Shown: positions 47,120 through 59,456, counted from the first letter of the stretch. The stretch: 64,000 nucleotides of DNA from Carex sylvatica (GCA_964058845.1 CAXKVR010000148.1:79636-143635); one strand, 5' to 3'. Notes: a model not told the origin generated them from the sequence alone. A program made the numbers and translations.

Positions 47120-50100
47120 TTATTCTATGATCTCAAATGTGCCGTTGACGAAGTCATAAAGGGCACCAAACAGCTTGAGTCTTCCCTTCTTCCACTGTTC
47201 CATCACAAACGGGTACGTCTTCAGGTTTTTTACTGATACTTTCACAGCTTCCTGAAATTTGTTGGCACTTCAGTATAATTGTTGTTATTATTACCATCAT
47301 TATTATTATTACAAAATGATGTAAGTGTTTCTTTTCACTCTTGTAGCAATTTTTTTAATACCAAATCACACAGATTATACACTCATATGGTTTTGCTCTA
47401 GCTAACCAATGTTTAAGTAGTATCAGTTGTCATCCATGATGCGAAAATAACATAAAATGGGTCATCTGCTAATGCAAGTCACAATTCCACTTCATTTATG
47501 TACTTAATAATTTATTTATTTAACATATTTCTTTTCGGGTGGGACTGGATTAATCAACCAAGAAAAAAGAAAGTGGGAAAGGTTTGAAAGACAAATATGT
47601 TAGTACAATCTTGAACCTTTTCACAAATGGCGCATTGGTCATCCAAGGGCTTGGTGCCGTGTTCATCTATAGCCTTTTTTCTTGCAGGCCAGCCCATCTT
47701 CGCCCAATAACGAATCTCACTGTTTAGTTTAAAAATCATAAGACGGAGAAGTTTGTCAAAATTAAAATGACAACATTAGTATAAAGTACAAACAGTGCAT
47801 CACTCAAGATGGACAAACATTTTCATAGATATTCAGTTAAGATGGAATTAGTTTGCTGAGTGGCTATATTATATAATGGATGAATTAACTATATCTATGC
47901 ACAATGTTTTTCAGTTGAAAATAAATTACTGAAGTTGTGAACAGATATTAAATCTAACAAAATAATGAGTTTGGCTAGTATAACATCAGTGTCATTTCAG
48001 CCTATATAACACCAACTCTAAAACCTATCAAATCGACTTCGAACGACTAATTCAAACCGTTCAAACCAATTTACATTGTGTGTGATGCATTTACATACAA
48101 AATTTTTATATTTTCGAGTTATTTTAGTATCAAATCAACTGGTAAAAATATTAAAAAATTAATGTATTAAAATTAACTTAAAAACTCACATATTTGACTG
48201 TTTGACTTAATACTAAATAAATTCGAAAAGTTATAAATTTTGTATGTAAACGCACAACTAATGAAGTAGATCAGTTTGAACGGTTTGGATTTATCGTTTG
48301 AAGTCGATTTGATAGATTTTAGAGTTTGTGTTATATAGATTGAAATGACACTGATGTTATACTAGCCAAACTCCAAAATAATAGCAAATATGTAATTTGC
48401 ATACAGACTTACGGGCTGTTGTTTCCATCATATTTGATGGTCATGAGCTTCTTAATTCCATCACACTTGGAATGTCCAATCACCACTATGTTATCCACCT
48501 AAACAATTCAATGATGTTTAGAACCCTCATAGTAAAAAAATAGCTTGACAAATCAATATATGAGTTGTGTCCACAGGTAATTATTACATTATAGATAATT
48601 AGATATTTTACTTTTACATTCATTACAATCAAGAACATTGATTTTGTTTATCCGTTGATTGGACCTTCTAATTAAATTTGGACCAATTAAAAGTTCTACC
48701 ATTATTATTAAAAAGTCTGTTACCAGGGAGGCATATTTGTTTTTATTGGACTCTCTTATCAAGTTTTGATGCACTAATTAATGTATCAAATTATTTACTA
48801 CTGTCAAATTAATTAATGTATCAAATTATTTTTACTTATTCCTTCTTCTTGATAAAAGCTAGCGTGGTGATCCAACTTGAAAGTCTTACCTTGAGGTGCA
48901 AAACAGCATACTCAATCGCAGACCCTTCACTGGTGTATATGTGCTGCATTCATACACAGAAATGACTAAATCAAATTTTACTGAAAGGAAACATACAATA
49001 ATTTCATCATATTTATATTTATTAAAATTTACTTTCTCAAAGGAAGGGACCATGTTGGCAACGCTGCGAAAAGTAAAGGCTTCACCAGGTTTGAACCCAA
49101 GCATGATTGTTGGGCAAGCACGCGAGTCCGAGCAGGCAAACAGCATAAACTGTCACACAAAAACGAAACAAATTGCATTGTTATTAAATAATTATTCAGT
49201 TGAGCGAGACATAAATTAGTGGTGCCATGTTTCATTCTCCTATTTTCCGTTGAGGAAACTATGGCAAGTTAAGTCTCCTGCACATAATTCTTTTCGCAAA
49301 AGAAAGAAAAATTATGACAGATATTCGGTCGAAGAAGTGAGAGGCCAGTTAAAAAAATACAGTTATTCTTGACACAAAACAAGAGCAAATTTAATCCCAA
49401 CTCAGCAGAAATATTTGGCAATTAGAGCTAGTTATGGGAATTGTGAAAGACAGCTGTTTTTAATATAAATTTTTTTCATTGAAAATAATACAAATAGATA
49501 CTATCAAGAAGTAAGAATTTTATATTGCTTCCTATTTCCTAAACGAGGGTCTAATTTGTAAAGGGAATTTTTTTTCTCCATCACAGTTTCAAAAAGGAAA
49601 CAGGGAAATATATTTTGAGAAAAGGGACTGGTTGGCTAAAGTATCTATAATTATCTTGTGGAGTAATACAATGATGTTAAGGTGTGAAAACAATCGAAGA
49701 TGGGGGCATGCTGTCAGTTTGGTAGCATTGTTTCACTGGGATTTCAAAATTTGATTAGGAACAGAGAGAAAAGTTGTGTTTACAATCAATTACATCATAT
49801 AATTGTAAGTTCGATAGATCTATGTATGTTGATTTATTTTCATTAGCTTCCGTAAGTTGTGCATTTAGAAATATATTTGGTTCATTTTGAAACCTAGTTA
49901 TAGTAATGATGTTCATTTTACTGCCCATAAATATTTATTCTATCCATCCTGCATAATGCAGCAGTACAATATGAAACTGCTTGACTTTACCCTATATTTT
50001 TGTTCACTTTAAAAAATAATATTATAGTGTGCATTCAATAAAACATGTATTATGCAATACTTAAATGTGTAATATGATCCATTGTGCAATACTCAAATCC

Positions 50101-52018
50101 TTCAGTATGATGCAAAAGCAGTCCGGTTTGTATTTTAAGAGCAATTCAAACAAGTTCCAAAATTTAAATTATTCCAATCTTCAAATATGCATTATCATGC
50201 AAATGGAGTCATGTTTGTGGTTTAGAGCAATTCAAATAATGAGTTCCACAGTTCAAAACAACAAGTATACATTTAAAAACTAGTTTGTCCTCTGTTGATA
50301 AATGTGTATTTTGAATATTTCAAATGATGAGTAAAGAAATGAATTCAAGATATTTATGCTACTGTATTAATCAAACGGAAATTAGTGTATATTTTGTAAA
50401 ATGACGAATTATTCTGTGGTAGCCAAATACAGAGTTTCAGGGGTGTAAAAAGATTTAATCATGAAAAAATTTCAGGTGTGAGTTCAAAGAACTTGAAAAA
50501 CAAACTACATAAATCATACCTTGGGCCATTCTCCATTCTTGAGGGGACCGAACACATTTGGCTTCTTGCTGAAAAAATTCAGAAATTAGAAAGATCATAA
50601 ACAAGTCATATAAAAATCTCAAAAGTATTACAGATAGAAAGAATACAAAATCAGCCTCCAAAAAGAAAGTATTTCATAAATGGAATATGTCAGTTATGCA
50701 TATATACTCACTCATACACCTCGGTCTTGAAATGCTTAAATCCGGTGATTAATCTCTCCACCGGATCCATCTCCTGACAGATTTCACAAAATTAAAATTC
50801 AAACTAATCAAATTCAACAATCCAACGAGATAAGATCAAAGAAAGTTAATTGCAATCTTTAAAAGGGAGAAAAAAAGTAGAATAAAAACAAAATATATTG
50901 AAGTATTTAAGGAGATAACTATTTGAGTGAGGATATATATTATTCTCTGACAATTGCTGTTCTAGAGGAGAAGTTACATAAAAGGGTTTTAAAGAGTTAT
51001 CTGGGCCTTTTTACTAACAATTAGTACCCACAATTGTTAAAAAGGAAATCCAATTATAATTGTGAAAATGAAGGAAATTAGATTGAAATCAGAGATTCCA
51101 ATTTCTAATCTACCTTTATTCGCACACGCATGTCGATGAGGCAAATATGGCTAAGCTAGTAAGCTTAATTGCAGATTAATAGAAAAAAACAATAGATTTT
51201 GCGACTGCTGTTTACACTTTTCAGTTCAACAATAATAATTTTACATACCGTATCGTTGATCACATAAACTCCAAGTGCGTCAAGCAGTGATGCAGACCAT
51301 CCATAAAAACCAATAATTTTACCATTAATGGCTGAGAGTTCAAAAGGAATTCCTTCCTTTCGACCGTATGGCCCATAAGCTCCCAAATTTGTCTCAAATT
51401 CGAGTGATCGAACAACCAAAAATTCATCAAAGGGACCCATGTGGCCTTTTACCGAGGTAATGTACTCCGATGGATGAAGAGTGAACTACAAAAATAACAT
51501 CATGAAACAAAATCATCCACTACCCTTTCGTCAGTTTCACCATTTATTGATGTAAAATTAAAAAAAAAAAATGTTGCATTTCTTTCAAATAGCAAGATAA
51601 ACCAAAAATAATGGATCATAAATTTATAATATTACCTATAGTAATCATATTATAAATTGACAAGATAAATGATTTGGCATGGTAATTAAATACTATTAAT
51701 ACTGCACCATATGAGGATTCTCAAATCAACTGCTTATATACTGCTATGGCAGGTATTATCTATAGAAGTGCAAATGAACAATGAAATTTGTTGTACCTCT
51801 GTCAAAGTTCCTCCATTTCCGCCCCACCGGCCGGTGCTTTCCTCCCGACCATTGCGTAGAAAACGCACTGTAAGTGCATCAATGGCCCAACCGTGTCGAA
51901 CACTGACTGCAACAATGCGAGTAATGCCAGTGATGTCCATATCTTTTGCTGAGCCACCAGCACCACCACATGGTCCTACCTTCTTTGAGACAATTGTTTT
52001 TCCTCTGGAAGCCTTCAT
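47120..52018 (-). CDS. Jacalin-lectin / beta-carbonic anhydrase fusion protein, copy D
   Basis: Nine exons: 52018-51797, 51485-51249, 50773-50712, 50568-50520, 49149-49033, 48943-48890, 48498-48413, 47719-47617 and 47251-47120. They again total 1062 nt, 353 aa, with every exon the same length and phase as in copy C. Residues 1-153 form the jacalin domain ([26 protein letters not shown]). Exon 2 ends ACG|GTATGT and exon 3 starts after CTGTCAG, giving [12 protein letters not shown]. The carbonic anhydrase half keeps Cys196 (CSDSR), His256 and Cys259 (GHSKCDG). Intron 4 is about 1.37 kb against 0.24 kb in C, and intron 7 holds a MITE. Product and location are as for C. Conservation of the junction in two diverged copies is the main argument that the fusion is real and selected. 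Confidence 0.82.
47967..48373. mobile_element. MULE-type MITE (407 bp) in intron 7 of fusion gene D
   Basis: 9-bp duplications CAAAATAAT lie at 47958-47966 and 48374-48382. Terminal repeats begin GAGTTTGGCTAGTATAACAT and extend about 80 bp. Copy C preserves the empty site (CTAACAAAATAATAGC at about 37555-37570), so insertion followed the duplication that separated C and D. Confidence 0.95.
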
Positions 52019-52169
52019 TCAAGTCAATAACAATTTGGAAGATTATTAGTGAACTAGATATTATTTCTCTCTAATTGTTTTATATATGGACATTCATTTC
52101 CTAACAAAACCAAAGTTGAGATCTTTGTATTAAGAAAAAGGTAAATCCATAAATACCATATATTTCTGA

Positions 52170-52560
52170 GGAAGATGATATTATACGCTGTGCTTCAGTG
52201 TTTGTTAATTGCTTGGGAGGAGGGTAGCCTAGTGGTTTCTGGATGATATATGCTAAAGATGTTTCAAATGTTTCAAAAGATAGAATATGGTCAAATTTAA
52301 AACTGGAATGTATATAGTGGTTCCTCTTCAAATTGTGCTCTATAATTAATAATTTCCAAGAAGTATCTAATAAGATCTGTGTGAACTCACATCGCCTCAG
52401 GTTACCTGACAGAGGACAATTACTATCGGATGGTTCTTTTAACCTGGCACGAATCTCAAAACGAACTCCCTATAGTTAGTTTCAATTTGCTCGAGTCAGG
52501 TACCTGGGAAGCTAGATACGGATCCCTAAATATAATGATGATCGAGTGTTGTACCAGTGA
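52170..52560 (-). promoter_or_regulatory. Promoter and upstream block of fusion gene D
   Basis: 52170-52330 is a shortened copy of the gene C promoter (GTTTGTTAATTG, GATGTTTCAAA, AGAATATGGTCAAA). The TATA position reads GCATATATCA, weaker than in C. 52380-52560 is the dispersed block also found at 6260-6470. Confidence 0.55.
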
Positions 52561-52866
52561 AGTGCTTGTGGTTCCAATGAAAAGCTTTTCGTATCCGGAG
52601 ATGAACCAGCCACAAATTGTTCCAATTAATACGAGACATGGCAATGATGAGATTTGTTCCAATATGTGACACTGCGAACTCGTGACTGTCCCAATTTTTA
52701 AAATTGACACGTTGCATTCACATCACAACCACTGTGAAGATTTAAAAATAAAAAATGAGACAAGTTTTGTAGATCTATTGACTTAGATATATGCATTTAA
52801 TCTTTTATTAGAAAACAAATGTAGTATATGTAAAAAAATATTATTTATTATAACTAATTAGTTTTT

Positions 52867-53260
52867 GAGGATGGTTCAAATGCATCATAATTTTTGTGCT
52901 CTAATATGATTCACATCTTTTATTTTCGTTTTTAAAGTTTAAACAGTCGGTTCGAACCGCTCAACATAATCTTCATAATAAAATATACTCGGAGATCAAA
53001 TTTTACATTTTTTTAGAATTTATGTACTATTTTTTAGATAGATACAAAATCACTGTTTTAAAGAGATTCTGGACCATCCGATAAAGTAATATTGTACCTA
53101 TGTAGAAAAAATCTCAAAAATATAACATTTGGTCTCCAATAATATCTTATTATGAAGATTATGTTAAACAGTTCGGATCAACTGTTCAGACTTTCAAAAC
53201 GAAAATAAAAAATATGAAACATATTAGAGCACAAAATTATAATGCATTTCAACCCTCTTC
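52867..53260. mobile_element. MULE-type MITE (394 bp)
   Basis: 9-bp duplications TTAGTTTTT flank it (52858-52866 and 53261-53269). The ends are GAGGATGGTTCAAATGC and, inverted, GAAGAGGGTTGAAATGC. It is the same family as 43087-43486. Confidence 0.9.
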
Positions 53261-53269
53261 TTAGTTTTT

Positions 53270-54318
53270 ATGCACAAATGGCTCATTTCTATACTTGAGA
53301 TGCTTGATATAAAATATTGAACCTGATATTAAAAAAATTGAGGTATTTTCAGCACATACAGGAGTACATGAAGTAACGGTTTAAAAATAGCTCAACTTAG
53401 AAACCTGGATAATTAATTAATTAAATATGAAGCCCTGGTTCTATAAAAATAGTATAACAAATGAGAATTGCATTGATCGTTAGCGAACAAAATAATTTGA
53501 TAATCTTAAAAAATTTCAAATTAAATGATAAAATAATAAAACTGTAAAAACGCTCTGTTGCCTATATGGATTGACAAGTACAAAACTTCATGGAATAATT
53601 AAATTGTCATTTGAAGTTTCATGAATATCGGCTAAATTAATAAATTATTATAATATAGTGAAACTTTTAATTAAGAAAGCATCTTAATGAAGTACGGTCA
53701 AAGTGAATAGGAGAATGTAATGGTTAAGGGCTTGAATTTTTTTTATAAATCATAATTAGAAAAAAAAAAATTTATGAAATCAATATGATTATTATTTTTT
53801 TACAAAAGTCATAAGAACCGAACTGTCATTTTGGTTGTTGGTTTTTTTGACCGAAATATTATTTCGGTCCCAATTATTTTTACAGATTTTGAGAAAAAAA
53901 TACATTGTAAAATTGTAAAAAATACTTGGACTGAATTGTTATTTTGGTCCAATAAAAAAAAAATTCGGAACCGAATTGATAGTTTAATTCTTATAATTTT
54001 TGTTAAAAAAAATAAAAAATCATGTTGATTGGGAGTTCAAACATAGTGAATGTATTGAATACATTGGCTTCTTTTCAGTGGAAAAACTCACTGATAAATA
54101 CAATGATGATTAATTGGGAGTTGTTCCAATAAAGCGTTTGTGGTTCCAATGACAGGGAGATGAAGTGCAACGCAATTAGATTTGATGTCAGTTTCACCAT
54201 TTGTCTTTCGTCACCTGACACCTGTCACCATTATTCAACCATCTTCTTGAACTTCAACAGCCATAACATTTTTCTTCAACAGATATTGAAGCTCAAGAAG
54301 TATATATCATAGACTCAC
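53270..54318. other. Intergenic stretch with a promoter relic
   Basis: About 53650-53725 matches the fusion-gene promoter block (GTGAAACTTTTAATT, AAAGCATCTTAAT, GTCAAAGTGAATAGG-GAATGTA) as it occurs at 46620-46685. No lectin exon follows on the minus strand side. About 54120-54180 repeats part of 52550-52590. Nothing else was recognised. Confidence 0.5.
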
Positions 54319-54788
54319 TAGAGTTTTGCAAAAATTCGGGTCGAGCGGCCCGTACCCGATCCTCCCGTATCCGGTATCCGAGGTACTCGTGTCCGAGTCC
54401 GGGTATGGATCGGGTAAACGAGTACACGGGTATGGATATAAAACGGGTAGGGTACGGTTATTTGGTTCAAAATCCGAGCAAATCCGGCACGAATTACGCC
54501 CGATCCGACCTGACCCGACCGATCCAACCCGTACCCGTACCCGACCTGTAACCGTTAAAAAATTCAAAAAAATTCAAAAAAATTCAAATTTTTTTGAAAT
54601 TTCGAATTTGCCGCCAAAAAAAAAACGGACCGGGTATTCTATCCAGACCGCCCTACCCGTCAAGGGTACCACGGGTACGGGTATAAGACGGGTAGGGTAC
54701 GGGTTTTGAAAAAAATACCCGTGATACCCGTACCCGACCCATACTCGTACCCGACCCCGGGTATACCCTACCCGTTAGCAAACCCCTA
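54319..54788. mobile_element. GC-rich hAT-type MITE, copy 1 (470 bp)
   Basis: The ends TAGAGTTTTGC and GCAAACCCCTA are inverted. Flanking AGACTCAC and AGGACTCA are an 8-bp duplication that has slipped by one base. The interior is full of CGGGTACGGGTA / TACCCGTACCCG blocks in opposite orientations around a GAATTTTTTT run, the layout common in plant hAT MITEs. The ORFs here are by-products of this repeat. Confidence 0.8.
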
Positions 54789-56659
54789 AGGACTCATACG
54801 TTTGAATCGAGCAAATATTAGTACAAGAATAGTGATTTTTTAATTAGTGGTTGAGAATAGTGCTAATTCGAATGATTTGAAAATAGAACTAACTTTGAAC
54901 TATTTAGATTAGTAAATATGTCGTTTGAATTGTATGTTTGAAATAGCGATGGAGAGAATAAATAAAATAGTGATCAACTTAATCTAATATTTCAACTAAT
55001 ATTTTATTTCATTTAATATTTACACTAATATTATATTACAATTAAACTAATATTTTTAATAGTAATCGAATAATTTATTTAATACTAATCTATTTAAATC
55101 TGATATTATATTTATTTAATGCTAATTTAATATTTTATTTAATACTAACATAATATTTGAACTAATATTATATTACATTTAATATTTAAATTAATATTAT
55201 AATATATTAATATTTAAAGTAATACGATATTTTATATTTTATTTATATTAATATTTAAACTAATATTATATTTTATATTGTATTTTATATTTTATTTAAT
55301 ACTAATTTAATATTTAAACTAATATTATATAACATTAAATATTTAAATTAATATTATATTATATTTAATATAATATTTTATTTAATATTAATTTAATTTT
55401 AGATTATAGTGATTTAGTACTAATTTATTATTTAAATTAATATTATAATACATTTATTATTTAAATTAATATTATATTACATTTATTATTTAAATTAATA
55501 TTATATTACATTTAACATTTAAACTAATATTAATATTACATTTAATCTAACATTTTATTTAATATTAATCTAATTTAATATTATATTTATTTAATATTAA
55601 TCTACATTTTAAAATAATATTTAATTTAATTTAATATTTAAACTAATAATTTATTTAATACTAATCTAATCTAATATTATATTATATTTAATACTAATTA
55701 GATATTTTATTTAATACTAATTTAATATTTAAACTAACTCTAATTGAGAGGAATCAAATATTTTATTAATATCACTAACTCCACAAGGTCTATTCTTGCT
55801 AACCCATCATTTCTATGGGTTAGTAGAATAGAGCTATTCTTGAGCTAACTCAAATTACTAATTTATGTTTGAATCAACAAGAATTGAAAATAGTGGAGCT
55901 AATTCAAAATTAGCTCTATTCTTGATTGATCCAAACACAACCATAGTCATTGACAACGTAAATAAGATTATTTATAGGACAGGTGTAGTTAATTCAAATT
56001 CATGTTAATCAATTGAACAGTTGTGATAATCCATAATTTTAAAATGGGAAATTAGTGATGGATAATAATTAATTAGACATAATTAATGAAAAATAGGTTT
56101 ACGAATGAGTAATTTTTTTAAAATTTATCTAATATAATTAAATTCAACGTCCTAGCATCAATAATTAGACAAGAATTATAAAAATTCAAATCTAGCAGAT
56201 TAAAAACTTAATTTGTAGAACAACTAATATCAAACTCATTGAGAATTATAAGTTTAAATATTAATTAATTAAAAATAATAATTAACCATGAATAAGTAGT
56301 CAAGAAACATGATGATTAAAATTAATTAGAAATTCAACTATATTAAAATCAAACAATAATAAATAATCAATAACAAATAAATAAAATTGGATCCAAAGAA
56401 AGGAGTAATGCGACAACCTGCCGCATGAATGACAGCGCATGCATCACCTCTTCTTGTCTCTCTTTTCTTCTATTTTCTTTTACAAGTGGACCCCACCTCA
56501 TTAAGTACCTTCTCTCTTTCATTTCTCTCCTTCTCGGAGAAAACATTGACTTCCAAACCACAAATCAAATTTAATGGTGTCTGTTCAGGAGATAGAGTAC
56601 CACGCATGCAATTAGATTTGATGTCAGGAAAATTTATCTCTGCCTCTGGTCAACATATA
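54789..56659. repeat. AT-rich quasi-tandem TAATATTTAA block and flanks
   Basis: 54940-55740 is about 800 bp of irregular repetition of TAATATTTAAACTAATATTATATT-like words with almost no G or C. Its flanks may be one larger foldback: TTTGAATCGAGCAA near 54800 and TTGATTGATCCAAACAC near 55920 are roughly inverted, as are AAGAATAG and CTATTCTT. No gene was seen. 55950-56650 is plain AT-rich sequence. Confidence 0.6.
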
Positions 56660-57224
56660 TAGGGGTTTGCTAACCGGGCGGGTAGGGGCCGGTAGGGTAT
56701 ACCCGGGGTCGGGTACGGGTATGGGTCGAGTACGGATATCTCGGGACGGGTATCACGGGTATTTTTTTCAAAATTCGTACTCTACCCGACTTATACCCGT
56801 GCCCGTGGTACTCGGCACGGGTAGGGCGGTCCGGGTAGGGTACCCGTTTTTTTTTTTCTGTTTTTTTTCGGCTGCAAATTCGAAATTTCAAAAAAAATTG
56901 AATTTTTTTTGAATTTTTTTGAATTTTTTTGAATTTTTTGAATTTTTTTTTGAATTTTTTTGAATTTTTTCGAATTTTTTTGAATTTTTCTGAATTTTTT
57001 TGAAATTTTTTGAATTTTTTAACGGGTACGGGTTGGGTACATGTCGGGTACGGATCGGATCGGATCGGATCGGGCATTATTCAGGCCAGATTTGCTCGAG
57101 TTTTGATCAAAATAACCGTACCCTACCCGTTTTATACCCGTACCCGTTTATCCGATCCATACCCGAGCTCGTGCACGGGCGAGTCGGGTACGGGTCCGCC
57201 CGACCCGATATAAGCAAAACACTA
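56660..57224. mobile_element. GC-rich hAT-type MITE, copy 2 (565 bp, inverted to copy 1)
   Basis: Exact 8-bp duplications AACATATA lie at 56652-56659 and 57225-57232. The ends are TAGGGGTTTGCT and, inverted, TAGTGTTTTGCT. Same content as copy 1 but in reverse orientation, with an expanded GAATTTTTTT tract at 56885-57020. Confidence 0.93.
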
Positions 57225-57232
57225 AACATATA

Positions 57233-58410
57233 TATCAAAACATGGCCTTATGACTGTTGATTATTTAGTTCACCATATTAATTAATAGATAATCACTGCC
57301 AACTTATGACTGTCCCACGTTATTATAACAATACTAATAACAACAATAATAATAATATAATAATAATAAAAGAACAAAAAGAACAAAGCGATACTATGCA
57401 TGAATAGCACCCAGGGGTGGACCAGATCTATATTTTCTGCATTAACGCAACTATTGAGTTCATTTTTTCGACCGTGTGATCAGAATTCGGATCAATCCGG
57501 TCCATACCTATAGCGCACGGGGCCATTAAATATTAGTGTGGATTTGAATCAGATGGTCTAGATCTTAACTCAAATTTTGAGTTAACTCAGAGGATACGAA
57601 TTCAGGGTGAACCCATGTGGAGTCAGGGGGCAGCCGTCTTCCCTGGATTTTGAGTTTTAGTAGTGATTTATCGGTTCTGATCGACTTTGTTCTCTTTTGG
57701 AAAAAAAAGTTGTCACATCTGAATGTTTAATTTGTAATTCGTGTTAAATTTAAGGTTAAGATCAAAAAAAAAATTTGAATTATTATTAGTAATTAGAATT
57801 ATTATTTAGAGAATCAAAAATTATAAGTCAGAGTATTGCAAAATATAAATCAAATAATTATTTTTTTATCAAATATCTAATTAATTAGTTAATAAATTTA
57901 AATTCAGTTAGTTATATAAACTCAATTTGATATTAGAATCCTGGGTCCGCCTCAAATAGCACCAATGGACTCCTGAATCCTGATATCCATATATCATTCT
58001 GTTAATCTAATTCGAACAACAAAAAGACAATTAAAAAAAAATTATAGCATAAAATAAGTTTTACATATGTTAGCCTCATTTGACTCAAATTCTACGCTTT
58101 TCTGTTTCCGAGATGCTGAAGAATATATCATATATAGTAGTTGAATAACCATATCTCGAAAATGTTACCTCCATAATTATAGAAGGAAAAACCGAAATCA
58201 AAATCAAAATTGAGTGAATTGGTAGAAATTGGGTGAACGAAAAATCAGATTTTTTTTTTGTCACAAGATTGTTTGGTACTTAAAAAAAATAAGAAAAAAT
58301 AATTTAATTTATATTTAAACTAATAATTACACTCAAATAATTTACTAATACAATATAATACAAGTATTCAACTAAAAACTATACCGAGATGGCTGGATCA
58401 TTTCGTCATC
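57233..58410. other. AT-rich stretch, nothing recognised
   Basis: Apart from a short (AAT)n run near 57340-57370 I see no gene, inverted-repeat element or tandem structure. Confidence 0.4.
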
Positions 58411-58418
58411 GTTTGTAT

Positions 58419-58612
58419 CAGTGTTGAAAAAATGTCCGTTTAGGCCAATTAATCGGCCGATTAGTCGTTGACGGTGATCAAACCGTCATGGATTTTTTCG
58501 ATTAATCGACTGATTATTCTCTATTATGAGCGATTATTCCTGATTATTCTCAATTAATCACTGAGCGATACCCTATCCGTCCAACAACCGCATACTGTTA
58601 TTTACAACACTG
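58419..58612. mobile_element. Small hAT-type MITE (194 bp)
   Basis: 8-bp duplications GTTTGTAT flank it at 58411-58418 and 58613-58620. The inverted ends are CAGTGTTG and CAACACTG. The interior has AATTAATCGGCCGATTAGTCG and related ATTAATCG words. Confidence 0.92.
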
Positions 58613-59276
58613 GTTTGTATTAATAAAATTCTCAAAAATAGATACAACTTTTTATAAATTAAATGTACTAGAAGGATCACAATAATTTCTATATTACCTA
58701 GAAGTGACTTTTGAACCGGGATCAATAACTCAGAATTCATGCATTTTTATTTTTTTACAAGAACACATAATGAAATATATTAATTTTTCTTACAGCCGCG
58801 AAAAATCCGGCCTGAAAAATATTGATCGGATTATTTGTTACAATCTTTCTAATAAATCAAATTGTATTGTATTCCATCTATTTTCAAAAAAATATATCCA
58901 ACATTTCTAATATTTTCATAAAAAAATAAAAAGTAAATATAAATTTCTGTTTTTGTAAAAAAAAAAAAAAAAAAAATCTGGCCCGTGGAAAAATTCCACG
59001 GGTTGGAATTAAAATTTTGGCCCGTGGAAAATTTCCACGGGTTGGGTATTTTTAAAATTATTTTTAAATCTTGGTTATTTTTTATAAAATAATTTTTTTT
59101 TTGGGTAAAAATAAAAATGTCGGGAAAAGTTACCTTCCAGCTGTCTCATTTTGACAGATATTTTTTGAAGTAAATGAGTAAGAAGAATAATCATACTTAC
59201 ATTCAGATCACCAGCTGTATGCAAGCCGCAGACTTTAATTCAGACTGCTTCTCATTGGGCGTTTATCCAGCCCCTT

Positions 59277-59418
59277 CCGACATTTTTATTTTTACCCAAA
59301 AAAAAAATTATTTTATTAAAAATAACCAAGATTTAAAAATAATTTTAAAAATACCCAACCCGTGGAAATTTTCCACAGGCCAGAATTTTAATTCCAACCC
59401 GTGGAATTTTTCCACGGG

Positions 59419-59456
<38 letters not shown>

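Noticed and set aside
51711..52049. 112-codon plus-strand frame over the first lectin exon of copy D
   Set aside because: Antisense to a well-supported jacalin exon. The frame is open only because of the codon pattern on the other strand.
54307..57260. Frames rich in YPYPT / GRVRVG patterns
   Set aside because: Translations of the CGGGTACGGGTA repeats of the hAT-type MITEs, present on both strands.
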